The translations under genes were made by a program, and so were the position numbers. 64,000 bases of DNA from Lachnospiraceae bacterium (GTDB lineage: Bacteria; Bacillota; Clostridia; Lachnospirales; Lachnospiraceae), in assembly GCA_015056795.1 (NCBI GenBank), contig SVFO01000007.1, forward strand, positions 638 through 64,637, given 5' to 3'. Shown here in pieces: positions 27,890 to 36,885 of the stretch; position 1 is the first letter of the stretch, and every line of letters starts with the position of its first letter. Below the pieces are notes generated by a model. The model saw only the letters and a program-made list of their open reading frames with translations. It was not told where the DNA came from and made no database searches.

Positions 27890-29158
27890 ATGGGTATGAC
27901 GATGACGCAGAAGATCTTAGCGCATGCGGCTGGACTTGATAAGGTAGTCGCAGGGCAGTTGATCGAGGCAAATCTGGATCTGGTGCTGGGCAATGACATT
28001 ACAAGCCCCGTTGCGATCAAGGAAATGGATAAGATGAGGGTAGACGGCGTGTTCAATAAGGATAAAATCGCGCTGGTTCCTGATCATTTTGTGCCGAATA
28101 AGGATATTAAATCCGCTGAGCATTGCAAGTGCGTACGCGAATTTGCGAAGAGAAATGAGATTACCAATTATTTTGAAGTTGGTGAGATGGGTATTGAGCA
28201 TGCACTGCTTCCCGAAAAAGGCCTGACGGTTGCAGGCGACGTGATCATCGGTGCTGATTCTCATACCTGTACCTATGGCGCACTTGGTGCTTTCTCCACG
28301 GGTGTTGGAAGTACCGACATGGCTGCAGGCATGGCAACTGGTAAGGCTTGGTTCAAGGTTCCCTCCGCAATTAAGTTTGTATTGACTGGAAAGCCTTCCA
28401 AGTGGGTAAGCGGTAAGGATGTCATTCTTCATATTATCGGAATGATTGGCGTAGACGGTGCATTGTATAAGTCCATGGAGTTTGTTGGCGACGGAATCGC
28501 AAACCTGACCATGGATGATCGTTTTACCATTGCAAATATGGCAATTGAAGCTGGCGGAAAGAATGGTATTTTCCCTGTGGATGCCCTGGCTGAACAATAC
28601 ATGAAGGAGCACTCCACTAAGAAATATACGATTTACAAGGCAGACGAGGATGCAGTTTATGATGAGACCTATACGATCGATCTGAGCACCCTGCGTCCTA
28701 CGGTTTCCTTCCCTCATCTTCCTGAGAATACGCACACCATTGATGAGATTCATGAGATGGATGACATTGTGATTGATCAGGTTGTCATCGGTTCCTGCAC
28801 AAATGGTCGTCTGGACGACCTGAGAACGGCCGCTGAGATTCTTAAGGGCAGAAAGGTGAAGAAGGGACTTCGCTGCATCGTGATTCCTGCAACGCAAAAG
28901 ATTTATCTGCAGGCCATGGAAGAGGGACTTCTTAAGACCTTTATCGAAGCAGGTGCCGTTGTCAGCACCCCGACCTGTGGTCCTTGCCTTGGCGGTTATA
29001 TGGGCATTTTGGCAGAGGGAGAGAGATGTGTATCTACGACCAACCGTAACTTTGTAGGTAGAATGGGACACATTACTTCTGAGATCTATCTTGCAAGTCC
29101 TGCAGTAGCTGCTGCAAGTGCAGTAACCGGTAAGATATCCTGCCCGTGTGAGTTATAA
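27890..29158 (+). CDS. leuC: 3-isopropylmalate dehydratase large subunit
   Basis: The 422-residue aconitase-family protein has the cluster-ligating cysteines in GSCTNGR and TCGPCLGG, and the substrate block [15 protein letters not shown]. Length and sequence fit the shorter, archaeal-type LeuC/HacA group rather than the 465-residue enteric type. With LeuD it isomerises 2- to 3-isopropylmalate. The start ATG 27890 lies eight bases after GGAGG; the track start at 27866 is ahead of that site. leuA and leuB are not in the window. Confidence 0.93.
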   Translation: MGMTMTQKILAHAAGLDKVVAGQLIEANLDLVLGNDITSPVAIKEMDKMRVDGVFNKDKIALVPDHFVPNKDIKSAEHCKCVREFAKRNEITNYFEVGEMGIEHALLPEKGLTVAGDVIIGADSHTCTYGALGAFSTGVGSTDMAAGMATGKAWFKVPSAIKFVLTGKPSKWVSGKDVILHIIGMIGVDGALYKSMEFVGDGIANLTMDDRFTIANMAIEAGGKNGIFPVDALAEQYMKEHSTKKYTIYKADEDAVYDETYTIDLSTLRPTVSFPHLPENTHTIDEIHEMDDIVIDQVVIGSCTNGRLDDLRTAAEILKGRKVKKGLRCIVIPATQKIYLQAMEEGLLKTFIEAGAVVSTPTCGPCLGGYMGILAEGERCVSTTNRNFVGRMGHITSEIYLASPAVAAASAVTGKISCPCEL

Positions 29159-29167
29159 GTTGAACAG

Positions 29168-29222
29168 GGTACACCTCATCCGTCAGGCTTCGCCTGACAC
29201 CTTCTCCTCAAGGAGAAGGCTT
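29168..29222. repeat. double-hairpin dispersed repeat between leuC and leuD
   Basis: GTCAGGC-TTC-GCCTGAC (29182-29198) is followed at once by CCTTCTCCT-CA-AGGAGAAGG (29200-29219), after CCTCATCC. I recognise this as a short element widely scattered in gut Firmicutes genomes. It lies within the leuCD transcript, so leuD may be modulated by it. Confidence 0.75.
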
Positions 29223-29249
29223 TAAAGAATTGGAAAGGTAGAGAAGAAT

Positions 29250-29738
29250 ATGAAGAATGCAGTAGGTACTGTTTTTAAGTTTGGTGATAATGTAGATACC
29301 GACGTTATTATTCCTGCAAGATATTTGAATTCCTCTGATCCCGCAGAGCTCGCTACGCACTGCATGGAGGATATTGATAAGGATTTTGTAAAGAATGTAA
29401 AGAAGGGGGACATCATTGTAGCAACTAAGAATTTTGGTTGCGGTTCCTCCAGAGAGCATGCGCCCATCGCCATCAAGGCGGCTGGCGTTAGCTGTGTCAT
29501 CGCTGAAACATTCGCAAGAATTTTTTATCGCAACAGCATTAACATCGGACTTCCCATCGTGGAATGTCCTGAGGCAGCAAAGGGAATAGATGCAGGAGAT
29601 CAGGTTGAGGTTAATTTTGACACTGGCGTGATCACGAACCTGACGAAGGGTACGACCTTCCAGGGACAGGCCTTCCCGGAATTTATGCAGAAAATTATTG
29701 CAGCAGAAGGTTTGGTAAATTACATCAATAACAAGTAA
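29250..29738 (+). CDS. leuD: 3-isopropylmalate dehydratase small subunit
   Basis: The 162-residue swivel-domain protein starts [21 protein letters not shown] and has the substrate loop [12 protein letters not shown]. It is the short, archaeal-type LeuD that pairs with the LeuC at 27890. The ATG follows GGAAAGGTAGAG. It lies 91 bases after leuC, with the double-hairpin repeat in between. Confidence 0.95.
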   Translation: MKNAVGTVFKFGDNVDTDVIIPARYLNSSDPAELATHCMEDIDKDFVKNVKKGDIIVATKNFGCGSSREHAPIAIKAAGVSCVIAETFARIFYRNSINIGLPIVECPEAAKGIDAGDQVEVNFDTGVITNLTKGTTFQGQAFPEFMQKIIAAEGLVNYINNK

Positions 29739-29797
29739 TGTGATATTTTGTAATAGCCCAAAGGCTATCGCATGAATAGAACGTTTTGTCCCCATTG

Positions 29798-29843
29798 ACT
29801 GCTTAGCAAGCTTGTAACTCAGGCTTGCTAAGCAGTTGTGTTT
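29798..29843 (+). terminator. 14-bp hairpin after leuD
   Basis: ACTGCTTAGCAAGC (29798-29811) pairs perfectly with GCTTGCTAAGCAGT (29823-29836), followed by TGTGTTT. It is likely the terminator of leuCD or an attenuator for the MATE gene. A smaller stem, ATAGCC/GGCTAT, lies at 29753-29768. Confidence 0.65.
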
Positions 29844-29861
29844 AAGAACGAAGGTGATGAA

Positions 29862-31262
29862 TTGACGGAGCAAATAGAAGGTAAGCAATCTAAGAAAAAA
29901 AGAAGCTATGAAATTGACATGTGCAACGGTCCTCTTTTGGGAAAGATCGTTATGTTTTACTTGCCATTAATGCTGTCCAGCGTCTTACAGCTCCTCTTTA
30001 ATGCGGCAGACGTCATAGTCGTTGGACAGTTCGCGGGTGACGAAGCACTCGCAGCTGTTGGATCTACAAACCCTTTAATCAACCTGCTTGTGAATGTATT
30101 TTTAGGCTTGTCGGTTGGTACAAACGTCCTTGTTTCAAGATTTTATGGAGCAGGGCAGAAAAAGGATTTGGAGGACATGGTACACACCTCCATTATGACC
30201 TCCTTAATCAGTGGTACCGTTTTGGTTTTTGTGGGCTTTTTCCTCGCAAAGCCCGCGTTACAGCTCATGGGCGTTCCTGAGGACGTCATTCACATGTCCA
30301 TTCTCTATCTTAGGATCTATTTCGCAGGCATGCCTGTCATGATGGCATATAATTTTGGCAGTGCCATCTTAAGAGCGGTGGGAGATACAAAGCGACCGCT
30401 TTATTATCTTTTGTGTGCAGGCGTTGTAAATGTCGTTTTGAATCTGATTTTTGTTGTTCCGCTACACATGAGTGTTGCAGGTGTCGCCCTGGCAACCATT
30501 ATGTCTCAGGCACTTTCTGCCTTTTTGGTGCTTCGCTGTCTGATGAAGACGGAATCCGATTACCAGCTTTTCCTGAACAAGCTTCACATTGATAAGGACA
30601 AGCTCATCAAAATGATTCGCATTGGCTTGCCTGCAGGCTTACAGGGCGCGTTGTTTTCCATTTCGAACGTGCTGATTCAATCCTCGGTGAATTCCTTTGG
30701 GAAAATTGCCATGGCTGGAAATACGGCGGCAGGCAATATCGAAGGCTTTGTGTATGTCTCCATGAATGCCCTGCATCAAACGGCCATCAGCTTTACAGGG
30801 CAAAACTATGGCGCTAAGAAATTTGACCGCATTGGAAAAATTCTCTTTATCTGTCTGACGCTGGTCATTGGCGTTGGATTAGTGCTGGGGAATGGTGCCT
30901 TTTTGCTTGGAGGAACCTTACTGAAGCTCTATACAGATAATCCAGAGGCGATTGCTTATGGCGTTTTGAGATTAAGCGTCATCTGCACGACCTATTGTCT
31001 ATGTGGTATGATGGATGTCATCGTCGGATCGATCCGTGGAATAGGGTATGGTATTTTGCCAATGCTTGTTTCTCTTACTGGAGCATGTTTGTTCCGCGTT
31101 GTCTGGATTTTTACCATCTTCCAAAAGGTTCATACCTTGGAATGCCTCTATATGTCGTATCCGATTAGCTGGGCCTTGACGTTTTCCGCTCATGTCATCT
31201 GCTTTTTGATTGTATTTCACATACAAAAGAAAAAACAGCTTGAAACATATGTTCGATTATGA
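29862..31262 (+). CDS. MATE family efflux transporter
   Basis: The protein of about 466 residues has twelve predicted hydrophobic segments and MATE features such as MLSSVLQLLFNAADVIVVGQFAG and ALAAVGSTNPLINL. It exports organic cations or other small molecules in exchange for sodium or protons; the substrate is unknown. The TTG at 29862 is preferred because GAAGGTGAT lies directly upstream, while the track start (GTG 29838) falls at the foot of the hairpin. The next gene ruvA begins 93 bases after the stop. Confidence 0.9.
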   Translation: MTEQIEGKQSKKKRSYEIDMCNGPLLGKIVMFYLPLMLSSVLQLLFNAADVIVVGQFAGDEALAAVGSTNPLINLLVNVFLGLSVGTNVLVSRFYGAGQKKDLEDMVHTSIMTSLISGTVLVFVGFFLAKPALQLMGVPEDVIHMSILYLRIYFAGMPVMMAYNFGSAILRAVGDTKRPLYYLLCAGVVNVVLNLIFVVPLHMSVAGVALATIMSQALSAFLVLRCLMKTESDYQLFLNKLHIDKDKLIKMIRIGLPAGLQGALFSISNVLIQSSVNSFGKIAMAGNTAAGNIEGFVYVSMNALHQTAISFTGQNYGAKKFDRIGKILFICLTLVIGVGLVLGNGAFLLGGTLLKLYTDNPEAIAYGVLRLSVICTTYCLCGMMDVIVGSIRGIGYGILPMLVSLTGACLFRVVWIFTIFQKVHTLECLYMSYPISWALTFSAHVICFLIVFHIQKKKQLETYVRL

Positions 31263-31355
31263 TACACTAATTATGGTTGGAATTAAATTGCGAAATGATA
31301 GACAAAGGAATGTCATCCAGCGCAAAAATAATGAGACCTAAGAGAGGATGTTTTT

Positions 31356-31970
31356 ATGATCGGATTTGTGCGCGGAATTGTGGATACAATAACGGAGGAT
31401 TGTGCGATTTTGGATGTCAATGGCGTTGGCTATAATGTTCATATCTCGTCTGATACCGTTTCGAAGCTGCCAGGGATTGGGGAAGAGGCAAAGCTTTATA
31501 CCTATACCTCCGTCCGTGAGGATGCGATTTGGCTTTATGGTTTTCTAACCCGAAAGGATTTGGAAATCTTTAAAAAGTGTATTACGGTTAGCGGAATTGG
31601 ACCGAAGGGAGCCTTGTCAATCCTTTCCATTATGGATGCGGATTCTCTGCGATATGCAATTTCATCTGGGGATAAAAAGGCGATCTCAAAGGCGCCTGGC
31701 ATTGGACCGAAGATGGCGGAACGGCTTATCCTGGAGTTGAAGGATAAGGTTGATTTCGATGACGAACTTATAGATCGTGAGATCAGTGCCACGGTTGCTG
31801 GAAATAATGCTTTTGCCATGGATTCTCCTGAAAAGAAGGAAGCCGTGGAGGCATTGGTCGCTTTGGGATATGGTCAAACGGAAAGCTTAAAGGCCGTAAA
31901 TTCCATTCAGGGAATCGAAACAATGGATTCTGGAGCCATTCTAAAGGCTGCATTAAAGAAGATGTTTTAA
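31356..31970 (+). CDS. ruvA: Holliday junction branch migration complex subunit RuvA
   Basis: The 204-residue protein has the N-terminal OB fold (MIGFVRGIVDTITEDCAIL), tandem helix-hairpin-helix motifs (VSGIGPKGALSIL and APGIGPKMAERLILELKDK), and the C-terminal RuvB-binding helices. It grips the four-way junction for RuvB. GAGAGG precedes the ATG. ruvB follows after 48 bases. There is no ruvC, as expected in Firmicutes, which use RecU, found at 56854. Confidence 0.96.
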   Translation: MIGFVRGIVDTITEDCAILDVNGVGYNVHISSDTVSKLPGIGEEAKLYTYTSVREDAIWLYGFLTRKDLEIFKKCITVSGIGPKGALSILSIMDADSLRYAISSGDKKAISKAPGIGPKMAERLILELKDKVDFDDELIDREISATVAGNNAFAMDSPEKKEAVEALVALGYGQTESLKAVNSIQGIETMDSGAILKAALKKMF

Positions 31971-32018
31971 GAAATCTGGCATTACTAGAAATATGAATTG
32001 CTCAACAGGAGAAGCAAT

Positions 32019-33005
32019 ATGGTAAGACGCATGATTGAAACCACCGCGACAGAAGAGGACGTAAAATTAGAAGGTTCCTTACGTCCTCAGGTCTTAGATG
32101 ATTATATCGGACAGTCCAAGGTGAAGGAAAGCTTAAAAATCTATATAGAAGCAGCCAAAAAAAGAGGCGATGCCTTGGATCACGTGCTATTTTACGGACC
32201 TCCTGGCCTTGGTAAAACTACACTGGCAGGCATTATTGCGAATGAAATGGGTGTACATCTTCGCGTTACCAGTGGACCTGCGATTGAAAAACCAGGAGAG
32301 ATGGCAGCCATCTTAAACAATTTGGACGAAGGCGATCTTTTATTTGTTGATGAGATCCATCGCTTAAATCGTCAAGTGGAAGAGGTATTATACCCTGCCA
32401 TGGAGGATTATTGCATTGACGTCATGATCGGAAAGGGTTCTTCCGCTCGTTCCGTGAGACTAGAGCTTCCGAAGTTTACCTTGGTGGGTGCAACTACCAG
32501 GGCCGGCCTTTTGTCGGCGCCACTTCGTGATCGTTTTGGCATGATTCATCATTTGGAATTCTATGAAGTTCCTGAGCTGCAACAGATTATCATGCATTCT
32601 GCAAGGGTTTTGAACGTGGAGATTGATCCTGCGGGTGCCAAGGAAATGGCAAGACGCAGCCGCGGAACGCCGCGATTGGCAAATCGCATTCTAAAACGCG
32701 TTCGTGATTTTGCGGAAGTTAAATATGACGGCGTCATTACCGAAGACGTTGCGAGAATTGCCCTGGATCTCATGGATGTTGACAAGCTGGGCTTAGACCA
32801 CATCGACCGCAACATCCTGATGACTATGATTGAAAAGTTTGACGGAGGTCCCGTTGGCCTTGATACCCTTGCCGCAGCGATCGGCGAGGATGCTGGCACC
32901 ATCGAAGACGTTTACGAGCCTTACCTCATCAAAAACGGCTTCATTAACCGCACTCCTCGCGGAAGAGTCGTCACCGACTACGCCTACAAACACCTCCTTC
33001 CGTAG
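32019..33005 (+). CDS. ruvB: Holliday junction DNA helicase RuvB
   Basis: The 328-residue AAA+ protein has Walker [12 protein letters not shown], Walker [10 protein letters not shown], the sensor region [19 protein letters not shown] and the C-terminal winged-helix part ending [10 protein letters not shown]. It drives branch migration with RuvA. The ATG at 32019 follows CAGGAG and is preferred to the TTG at 31998 of the track, which would lie ahead of that site. Confidence 0.97.
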   Translation: MVRRMIETTATEEDVKLEGSLRPQVLDDYIGQSKVKESLKIYIEAAKKRGDALDHVLFYGPPGLGKTTLAGIIANEMGVHLRVTSGPAIEKPGEMAAILNNLDEGDLLFVDEIHRLNRQVEEVLYPAMEDYCIDVMIGKGSSARSVRLELPKFTLVGATTRAGLLSAPLRDRFGMIHHLEFYEVPELQQIIMHSARVLNVEIDPAGAKEMARRSRGTPRLANRILKRVRDFAEVKYDGVITEDVARIALDLMDVDKLGLDHIDRNILMTMIEKFDGGPVGLDTLAAAIGEDAGTIEDVYEPYLIKNGFINRTPRGRVVTDYAYKHLLP

Positions 33006-33119
33006 TGGATAACATTTTTGCCAACCTTTTCATAAATAGTAATCTGATAAATCTATTTCGAATAAATTAGTCAATAAAAAATAAAAATCGAAAACCTTAT
33101 ATAGAAATATAAAAAGCAC

Positions 33120-33148
33120 TTGTCTCTAATAAGATTTTAAGATATAAT
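33120..33148 (+). promoter_or_regulatory. promoter of zapA
   Basis: TTGTCT (33120-33125), 17 bases and TATAAT (33143-33148). The resulting leader of about 180 bases contains the palindromic repeat at 33176-33285. Confidence 0.65.
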
Positions 33149-33175
33149 ATTTTATGATTTATGAAATGGTTTAGA

Positions 33176-33285
33176 CTCGAGAGGATGGTTTGGGATATGG
33201 CGTGACCTTCGTCACGTCCTTCACTTCGTTCAGGATCGCAAGCATAGCTTGCAACATAGAAAGACTATCCTAACCAAGCCCCGAG
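33176..33285. repeat. CTCGAG-bounded palindromic element, second copy
   Basis: It begins CTCGAGAGGATGG and ends CCAAGCCCCGAG; GGTTTGGGATA near one end pairs with TATCCTAACC near the other. The reverse complement lines up with 60685-60759 (CTCGGGGCTTGG, GGATA, TCTTTCT). The middle is longer than in the other copies and holds small inner hairpins (CGTGAC/GTCACG). It fills most of the 331-base ruvB-zapA gap. Confidence 0.8.
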
Positions 33286-33336
33286 TTCTTCAAAATACTA
33301 TACTTGAAAACTTACGAAAGAGAAGGTTGATCGGAA

Positions 33337-33738
33337 ATGGCATCCAAAACAGCTACGGAAGTATTGATTGGTGGAAAAGTATTAAAGCTGAGCGGTTACG
33401 AAAGTGAAGAATATCTTCAGAAGGTCGCAACCTATATCAACAATAAAATCAATGAGTATAATCGTCTGGATGGTTTCCGCAAGCAGTCTATTGACACGCA
33501 GGGAACGCTTCTTCAGCTGAACATTGCAGATGATTATTTCAAAGCAAAGAGGCAAATTGCCATCTTAGAAGCTGAGATGCAGTCTAAGGAAAAGGAATAT
33601 TGTGACCTGAAGCATGAATTGGTATCCTGCCAGATTCAGTTGGACAATGCTAAGAATCAGGTGAAGGAATTGCAAGGCCAGTGTGAAGAGCAGGGACGCA
33701 CCATCTTTAAGCTGGAGACGGAATTAAAGAACAAGTAA
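33337..33738 (+). CDS. zapA: cell division protein ZapA
   Basis: The 133-residue protein has the ZapA N-terminal domain (TEVLIGGKVLKLSGYESEEYLQKVA) and a long C-terminal coiled coil (about 75-133), as in ZapA, which bundles FtsZ at the division site. GAAAGAGAAGG is upstream. A strong terminator follows and a promoter lies 190 bases ahead, so it is a single-gene unit. Confidence 0.88.
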   Translation: MASKTATEVLIGGKVLKLSGYESEEYLQKVATYINNKINEYNRLDGFRKQSIDTQGTLLQLNIADDYFKAKRQIAILEAEMQSKEKEYCDLKHELVSCQIQLDNAKNQVKELQGQCEEQGRTIFKLETELKNK

Positions 33739-33749
33739 GATAAAAAGCA

Positions 33750-33777
33750 AGCGTCTGCGAAAGCAGGCGCTTTTTTA
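33750..33777 (+). terminator. intrinsic terminator after zapA
   Basis: AGCGTCTGC and GCAGGCGCT pair around GAAA and are followed by a run of T. Confidence 0.9.
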
Positions 33778-33829
33778 AGGAAAACCTAAGGTATCCATTT
33801 TTATGGCATTTATTACAAGAGGATATTTT

Positions 33830-35155
33830 ATGAAAAAGAAAGTAGAATTGCTGGCTCCTGCTGGGAATCTTGATGCCTTCTATGGCGCCATTCATGCAGG
33901 TGCGGATGCTGTTTATTTGGCTGGAACGAAATATGGTGCCCGTGCCTATGCGGATAATTTTACGCAGGAGGATCTGGTAAAATGTCTTCGCTATGCACAT
34001 TTACTTCATAAAAATGTATATCTCACGATCAATACGCTTGCCAAGGAAGAAGAGCTCAAGGATCTCCCTGCATTTCTTCAGCCCTATGTAGAAGAAGGTT
34101 TGGACGGAGTCATTATACAGGATTTTGGTGTCTTAAAGACAGTTGCCAAGCATTTTCCTGGCTTACCTCTGCATGCCAGCACGCAAATGAGTGTCTCTGG
34201 CGTCCATGGTGCTAAGTTATTAAAAGAAATGGGTGTCGAGCGTATTGTGCCAGCCAGGGAATTGAGTCTCTCTGAAATTTGTCGCATCAAACAGGAGACG
34301 GGATTGGAGATCGAATGCTTTATTCACGGTGCCATGTGCTATTGTTATTCAGGACAATGTCTGTTCAGTTCCATTTTAGGCGGACGCAGTGGAAACCGCG
34401 GAAGATGTGCACAGCCCTGTAGACTTCCCTATCAGGTTACCATCGGAGGACGAACGGGAAAGGAATGCTATCCCTTGAGCCTTAAGGATATGTGCACAAT
34501 CGAGCTTTTGCCAGAGCTTATTGAGGCGGGAATAGATTCCTTCAAGATTGAAGGCCGCATGAAAAAGGCAGAATATGCAGCTGGCGTAACGGCATATTAT
34601 CGGAAATATATTGATCGGTATGAAAATGGTGAAAAGACCATGCCTTCCAAAAAGGATTTGGAAGACTTAAGCCACCTTTACATTCGCAGCGAGAGAACGG
34701 ATGGGTATTACCACAGACGAAACGGAAAAGAAATGGTGACGATCACAAGTCCTGCGTATCAGGCAAGCGATGAACGGCTCTTAAATACCATTCAGGAAAA
34801 GTATTTATCTGATATTCAAAAGCTTCCAATTCAAATGAAGGCTGAATTTGTGATCGGAAATCCTGCGAAGCTGACGATTTCCACAAAACAGACGTCAGAA
34901 GCTTCCGCTTACGAAGTTATGGTATCTGGAGATATCGTTTCTCCTGCTCAGAAGGCCCCCATTACCATGGAGAATGTCATAAAGCAGCTTCGAAAGCTTG
35001 GGGACAGTAGCTTTACGCTGGAAGATCAGAGCTCAAAAGAATCAAATCTTGAGATTAATTTGGATGACGGCGCATTTTATCCCTTAAAGCAGATCAATGA
35101 TCTGCGAAGGGAAGCGGTTGCAAGGCTAGAGGAGGTGATGCTTCATGGTCAATAA
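33830..35155 (+). CDS. U32 family peptidase / RNA-hydroxylation-type protein, catalytic half
   Basis: The 441-residue protein has the U32 features LAPAGNLDAFYGAIHAGADAV, ASTQMSVSG and a cysteine-rich block FIHGAMCYCYSGQCLFSS...GNRGRCAQPCR. The U32 family, first annotated as collagenase, includes RlhA and TrhP, which work in prephenate-dependent rRNA/tRNA hydroxylation; such a role is more likely than proteolysis. In many Lachnospiraceae this part is fused to the region coded by the next gene in one protein of 700 residues or more. Here the two are separate and overlap by 11 bases in different frames. Start ATG 33830 follows AAGAGGA. Confidence 0.88.
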   Translation: MKKKVELLAPAGNLDAFYGAIHAGADAVYLAGTKYGARAYADNFTQEDLVKCLRYAHLLHKNVYLTINTLAKEEELKDLPAFLQPYVEEGLDGVIIQDFGVLKTVAKHFPGLPLHASTQMSVSGVHGAKLLKEMGVERIVPARELSLSEICRIKQETGLEIECFIHGAMCYCYSGQCLFSSILGGRSGNRGRCAQPCRLPYQVTIGGRTGKECYPLSLKDMCTIELLPELIEAGIDSFKIEGRMKKAEYAAGVTAYYRKYIDRYENGEKTMPSKKDLEDLSHLYIRSERTDGYYHRRNGKEMVTITSPAYQASDERLLNTIQEKYLSDIQKLPIQMKAEFVIGNPAKLTISTKQTSEASAYEVMVSGDIVSPAQKAPITMENVIKQLRKLGDSSFTLEDQSSKESNLEINLDDGAFYPLKQINDLRREAVARLEEVMLHGQ

Positions 35156-36002
35156 GAATCCTCGAACATTTCGAATTTCCCTTCGAAGCAGAGAGCAACT
35201 GGAAGCCTTACTGGAATTCACAAAATCAAGGCATTTGGATTTTGAAGTTACAAGAATCTATCTTTTCTCCGATTTTATTATGGAGTCACGCAATTCTTTG
35301 GCATTATGCGAGGAACTCAAGAAATTCCTTCCAAACGCAGAATGGATTCTTTCGTTGCCGGAAATTCTAAGAGAAGGGGACGAAGCTTATTTAGGTCGCG
35401 TAAAAAACTATTTGCTTCAAAATAAGTTATTTTCAGGCGTTTTAGTAGGTAATCTGGAAGGCCTAGGATACTTTTCTGAATTATCAGGGTTAAAGATTTA
35501 CGGGGATCATAGCCTATATTTATGGAATTCTGGTGCCGTAGAAGCTTTCCATGCGAAATTAAATGGTGGTTGCATACCTTTGGAACTACGCGCACAAGAG
35601 CAAAAAAGCTTGCTTTCCTTGGATTTTGATTGGGATAAGATTGTGTATGGCAGAATCCCCATGATGGTGACGGCAAACTGCCTGGCTAAAACGACAGAAG
35701 GTTGTCAGAAGTCTTCAGGGAAAAGAGAGTCTGTTTCTTTGATTGACCGAATGGGTAAACATTTCCCTGTGCTGTTAAATTGTGAGCATTGCTATAATGT
35801 GATCTATAATACCGTGTCGCTTTCCTTACATGGTGAACTGTGGAAATATGAAGACAAGGCTTCCTTGCGTCTGCAAATGACAATGGAAGGAAAGGAAGAG
35901 GCAATACGAATTTTTACTTATTTTTTGACGAATCATGCCGATGAGCAAAAGCCTCCTTTTCAGGATTATACAACTGGCCATGAAAAGCGCGGAGTCGAAT
36001 GA
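35145..36002 (+). CDS. C-terminal partner of the U32 protein (DUF3656-like region)
   Basis: The 285-residue product resembles the C-terminal half of long U32 proteins: KIYGDHSLYLWNS, KIVYGRIPMMVTANCLAKTT, and VLLNCEHCYNVIYNTVSLSL. Cysteines in TANC, EGC and NCEHC could bind metal. An AGGAGGTGAT site precedes the ATG at 35145, so the gene has its own start and looks like a real split rather than a frameshift. Coupled translation with the upstream gene is likely through the 11-base overlap. Confidence 0.75.
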   Translation: MVNKNPRTFRISLRSREQLEALLEFTKSRHLDFEVTRIYLFSDFIMESRNSLALCEELKKFLPNAEWILSLPEILREGDEAYLGRVKNYLLQNKLFSGVLVGNLEGLGYFSELSGLKIYGDHSLYLWNSGAVEAFHAKLNGGCIPLELRAQEQKSLLSLDFDWDKIVYGRIPMMVTANCLAKTTEGCQKSSGKRESVSLIDRMGKHFPVLLNCEHCYNVIYNTVSLSLHGELWKYEDKASLRLQMTMEGKEEAIRIFTYFLTNHADEQKPPFQDYTTGHEKRGVE

Positions 36003-36077
36003 AAATTGCTTGCATAGAATCCTGTTTTAGACTATACTAGACATAGGTTGTGTTTCACGCCGACAGGAGGGATTGCG

Positions 36078-36533
36078 ATGATAGAAGCAACAAGCTGTGG
36101 CGGGGTCGTTATTTTTCGCGGAAAGATTCTACTACTGTATAAAAATGTCCGTAATAAGTATGAAGGCTGGGTTTTGCCAAAGGGAACCGTGGAAGAGGGA
36201 GAGGAATATCCTCAGACTGCCCTTCGTGAGGTTTTAGAGGAATCAGGTGCAAAGGCCGAGATCATCAAGTATATTGGGAAGAGCGAATATTCCTTTACGG
36301 TACCTGAGGACGTAGTCGAAAAAGAAGTCCATTGGTATTTGATGATGGCCGATAGCTATTACAGCAAACCGCAAAAAGAAGAGTATTTTATGGATTCCGG
36401 GTTTTATAAGTATCATGAGGCATATCATTTGCTGAAGTTTGCGAATGAAAAGCAAATTTTGGAAAAGGCCTACGCCGAATATCAGGAATTAAAGAAGAAT
36501 AATGTGTGGGGTAATCACAGACTTGAAGGTTAA
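36078..36533 (+). CDS. Nudix hydrolase
   Basis: The Nudix box GTVEEGEEYPQTALREVLEESGA is complete, with the REVLEE metal-binding helix. The 151-residue protein is short, soluble and close to the Ap4A/ADP-ribose type, though the substrate cannot be told. Start ATG 36078 lies behind AGGAGGG; the track start at 36048 precedes this site. The 3' end overlaps the next open reading frame. Confidence 0.88.
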   Translation: MIEATSCGGVVIFRGKILLLYKNVRNKYEGWVLPKGTVEEGEEYPQTALREVLEESGAKAEIIKYIGKSEYSFTVPEDVVEKEVHWYLMMADSYYSKPQKEEYFMDSGFYKYHEAYHLLKFANEKQILEKAYAEYQELKKNNVWGNHRLEG

Positions 36534-36885
36534 GGAGTTCTTTCGTGTCAAGAAGAAAAGGGCATTAGAGTTTTCTCCGAATTTATATTTTGGAGAGGGC
36601 ATGCATCCAAAGGATTTCGAACAGATCCGCGAAAAAATCTGTAAGACTCCTTTATTGTCCAATGTCATGCTGTTGGTGCTCCCCGAGAATGATTCGGATC
36701 AGATTGAATTCTTTTCTTCGAGGTATTTAGCCCAAAATTATTATGCAGAGAAAGAGCATGCCTTAAGAATCGTTGGTATCGCCGCAGATTCTGCGGACGC
36801 GACCTCTTTGATCATTAAGATTACGGAGGATTGCCTTGCGATTCGGAAGGATTGTAGGTTAAAGGAGTTTTTGGAATGGCAGTAG
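36502..36885 (+). CDS. unrecognised small soluble protein
   Basis: The 127-residue product has no domain I recognise. It has a basic N-terminus (VKEFFRVKKKRALEF), no membrane segment, and appears to be a real gene because it lies between two same-strand genes and overlaps the next (DUF2953) by ten bases with a coupled start. Its own start is unsure: ATG 36502 overlaps the Nudix gene by 32 bases with only a weak AAGAAG ribosome site, while TTG 36523 is possible. Confidence 0.6.
   Translation: MCGVITDLKVKEFFRVKKKRALEFSPNLYFGEGMHPKDFEQIREKICKTPLLSNVMLLVLPENDSDQIEFFSSRYLAQNYYAEKEHALRIVGIAADSADATSLIIKITEDCLAIRKDCRLKEFLEWQ

Noticed and set aside
35131-35160. Frameshift pseudogene in the U32 gene
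   Set aside because: The second frame has its own strong ribosome site and ATG, and both frames are intact.
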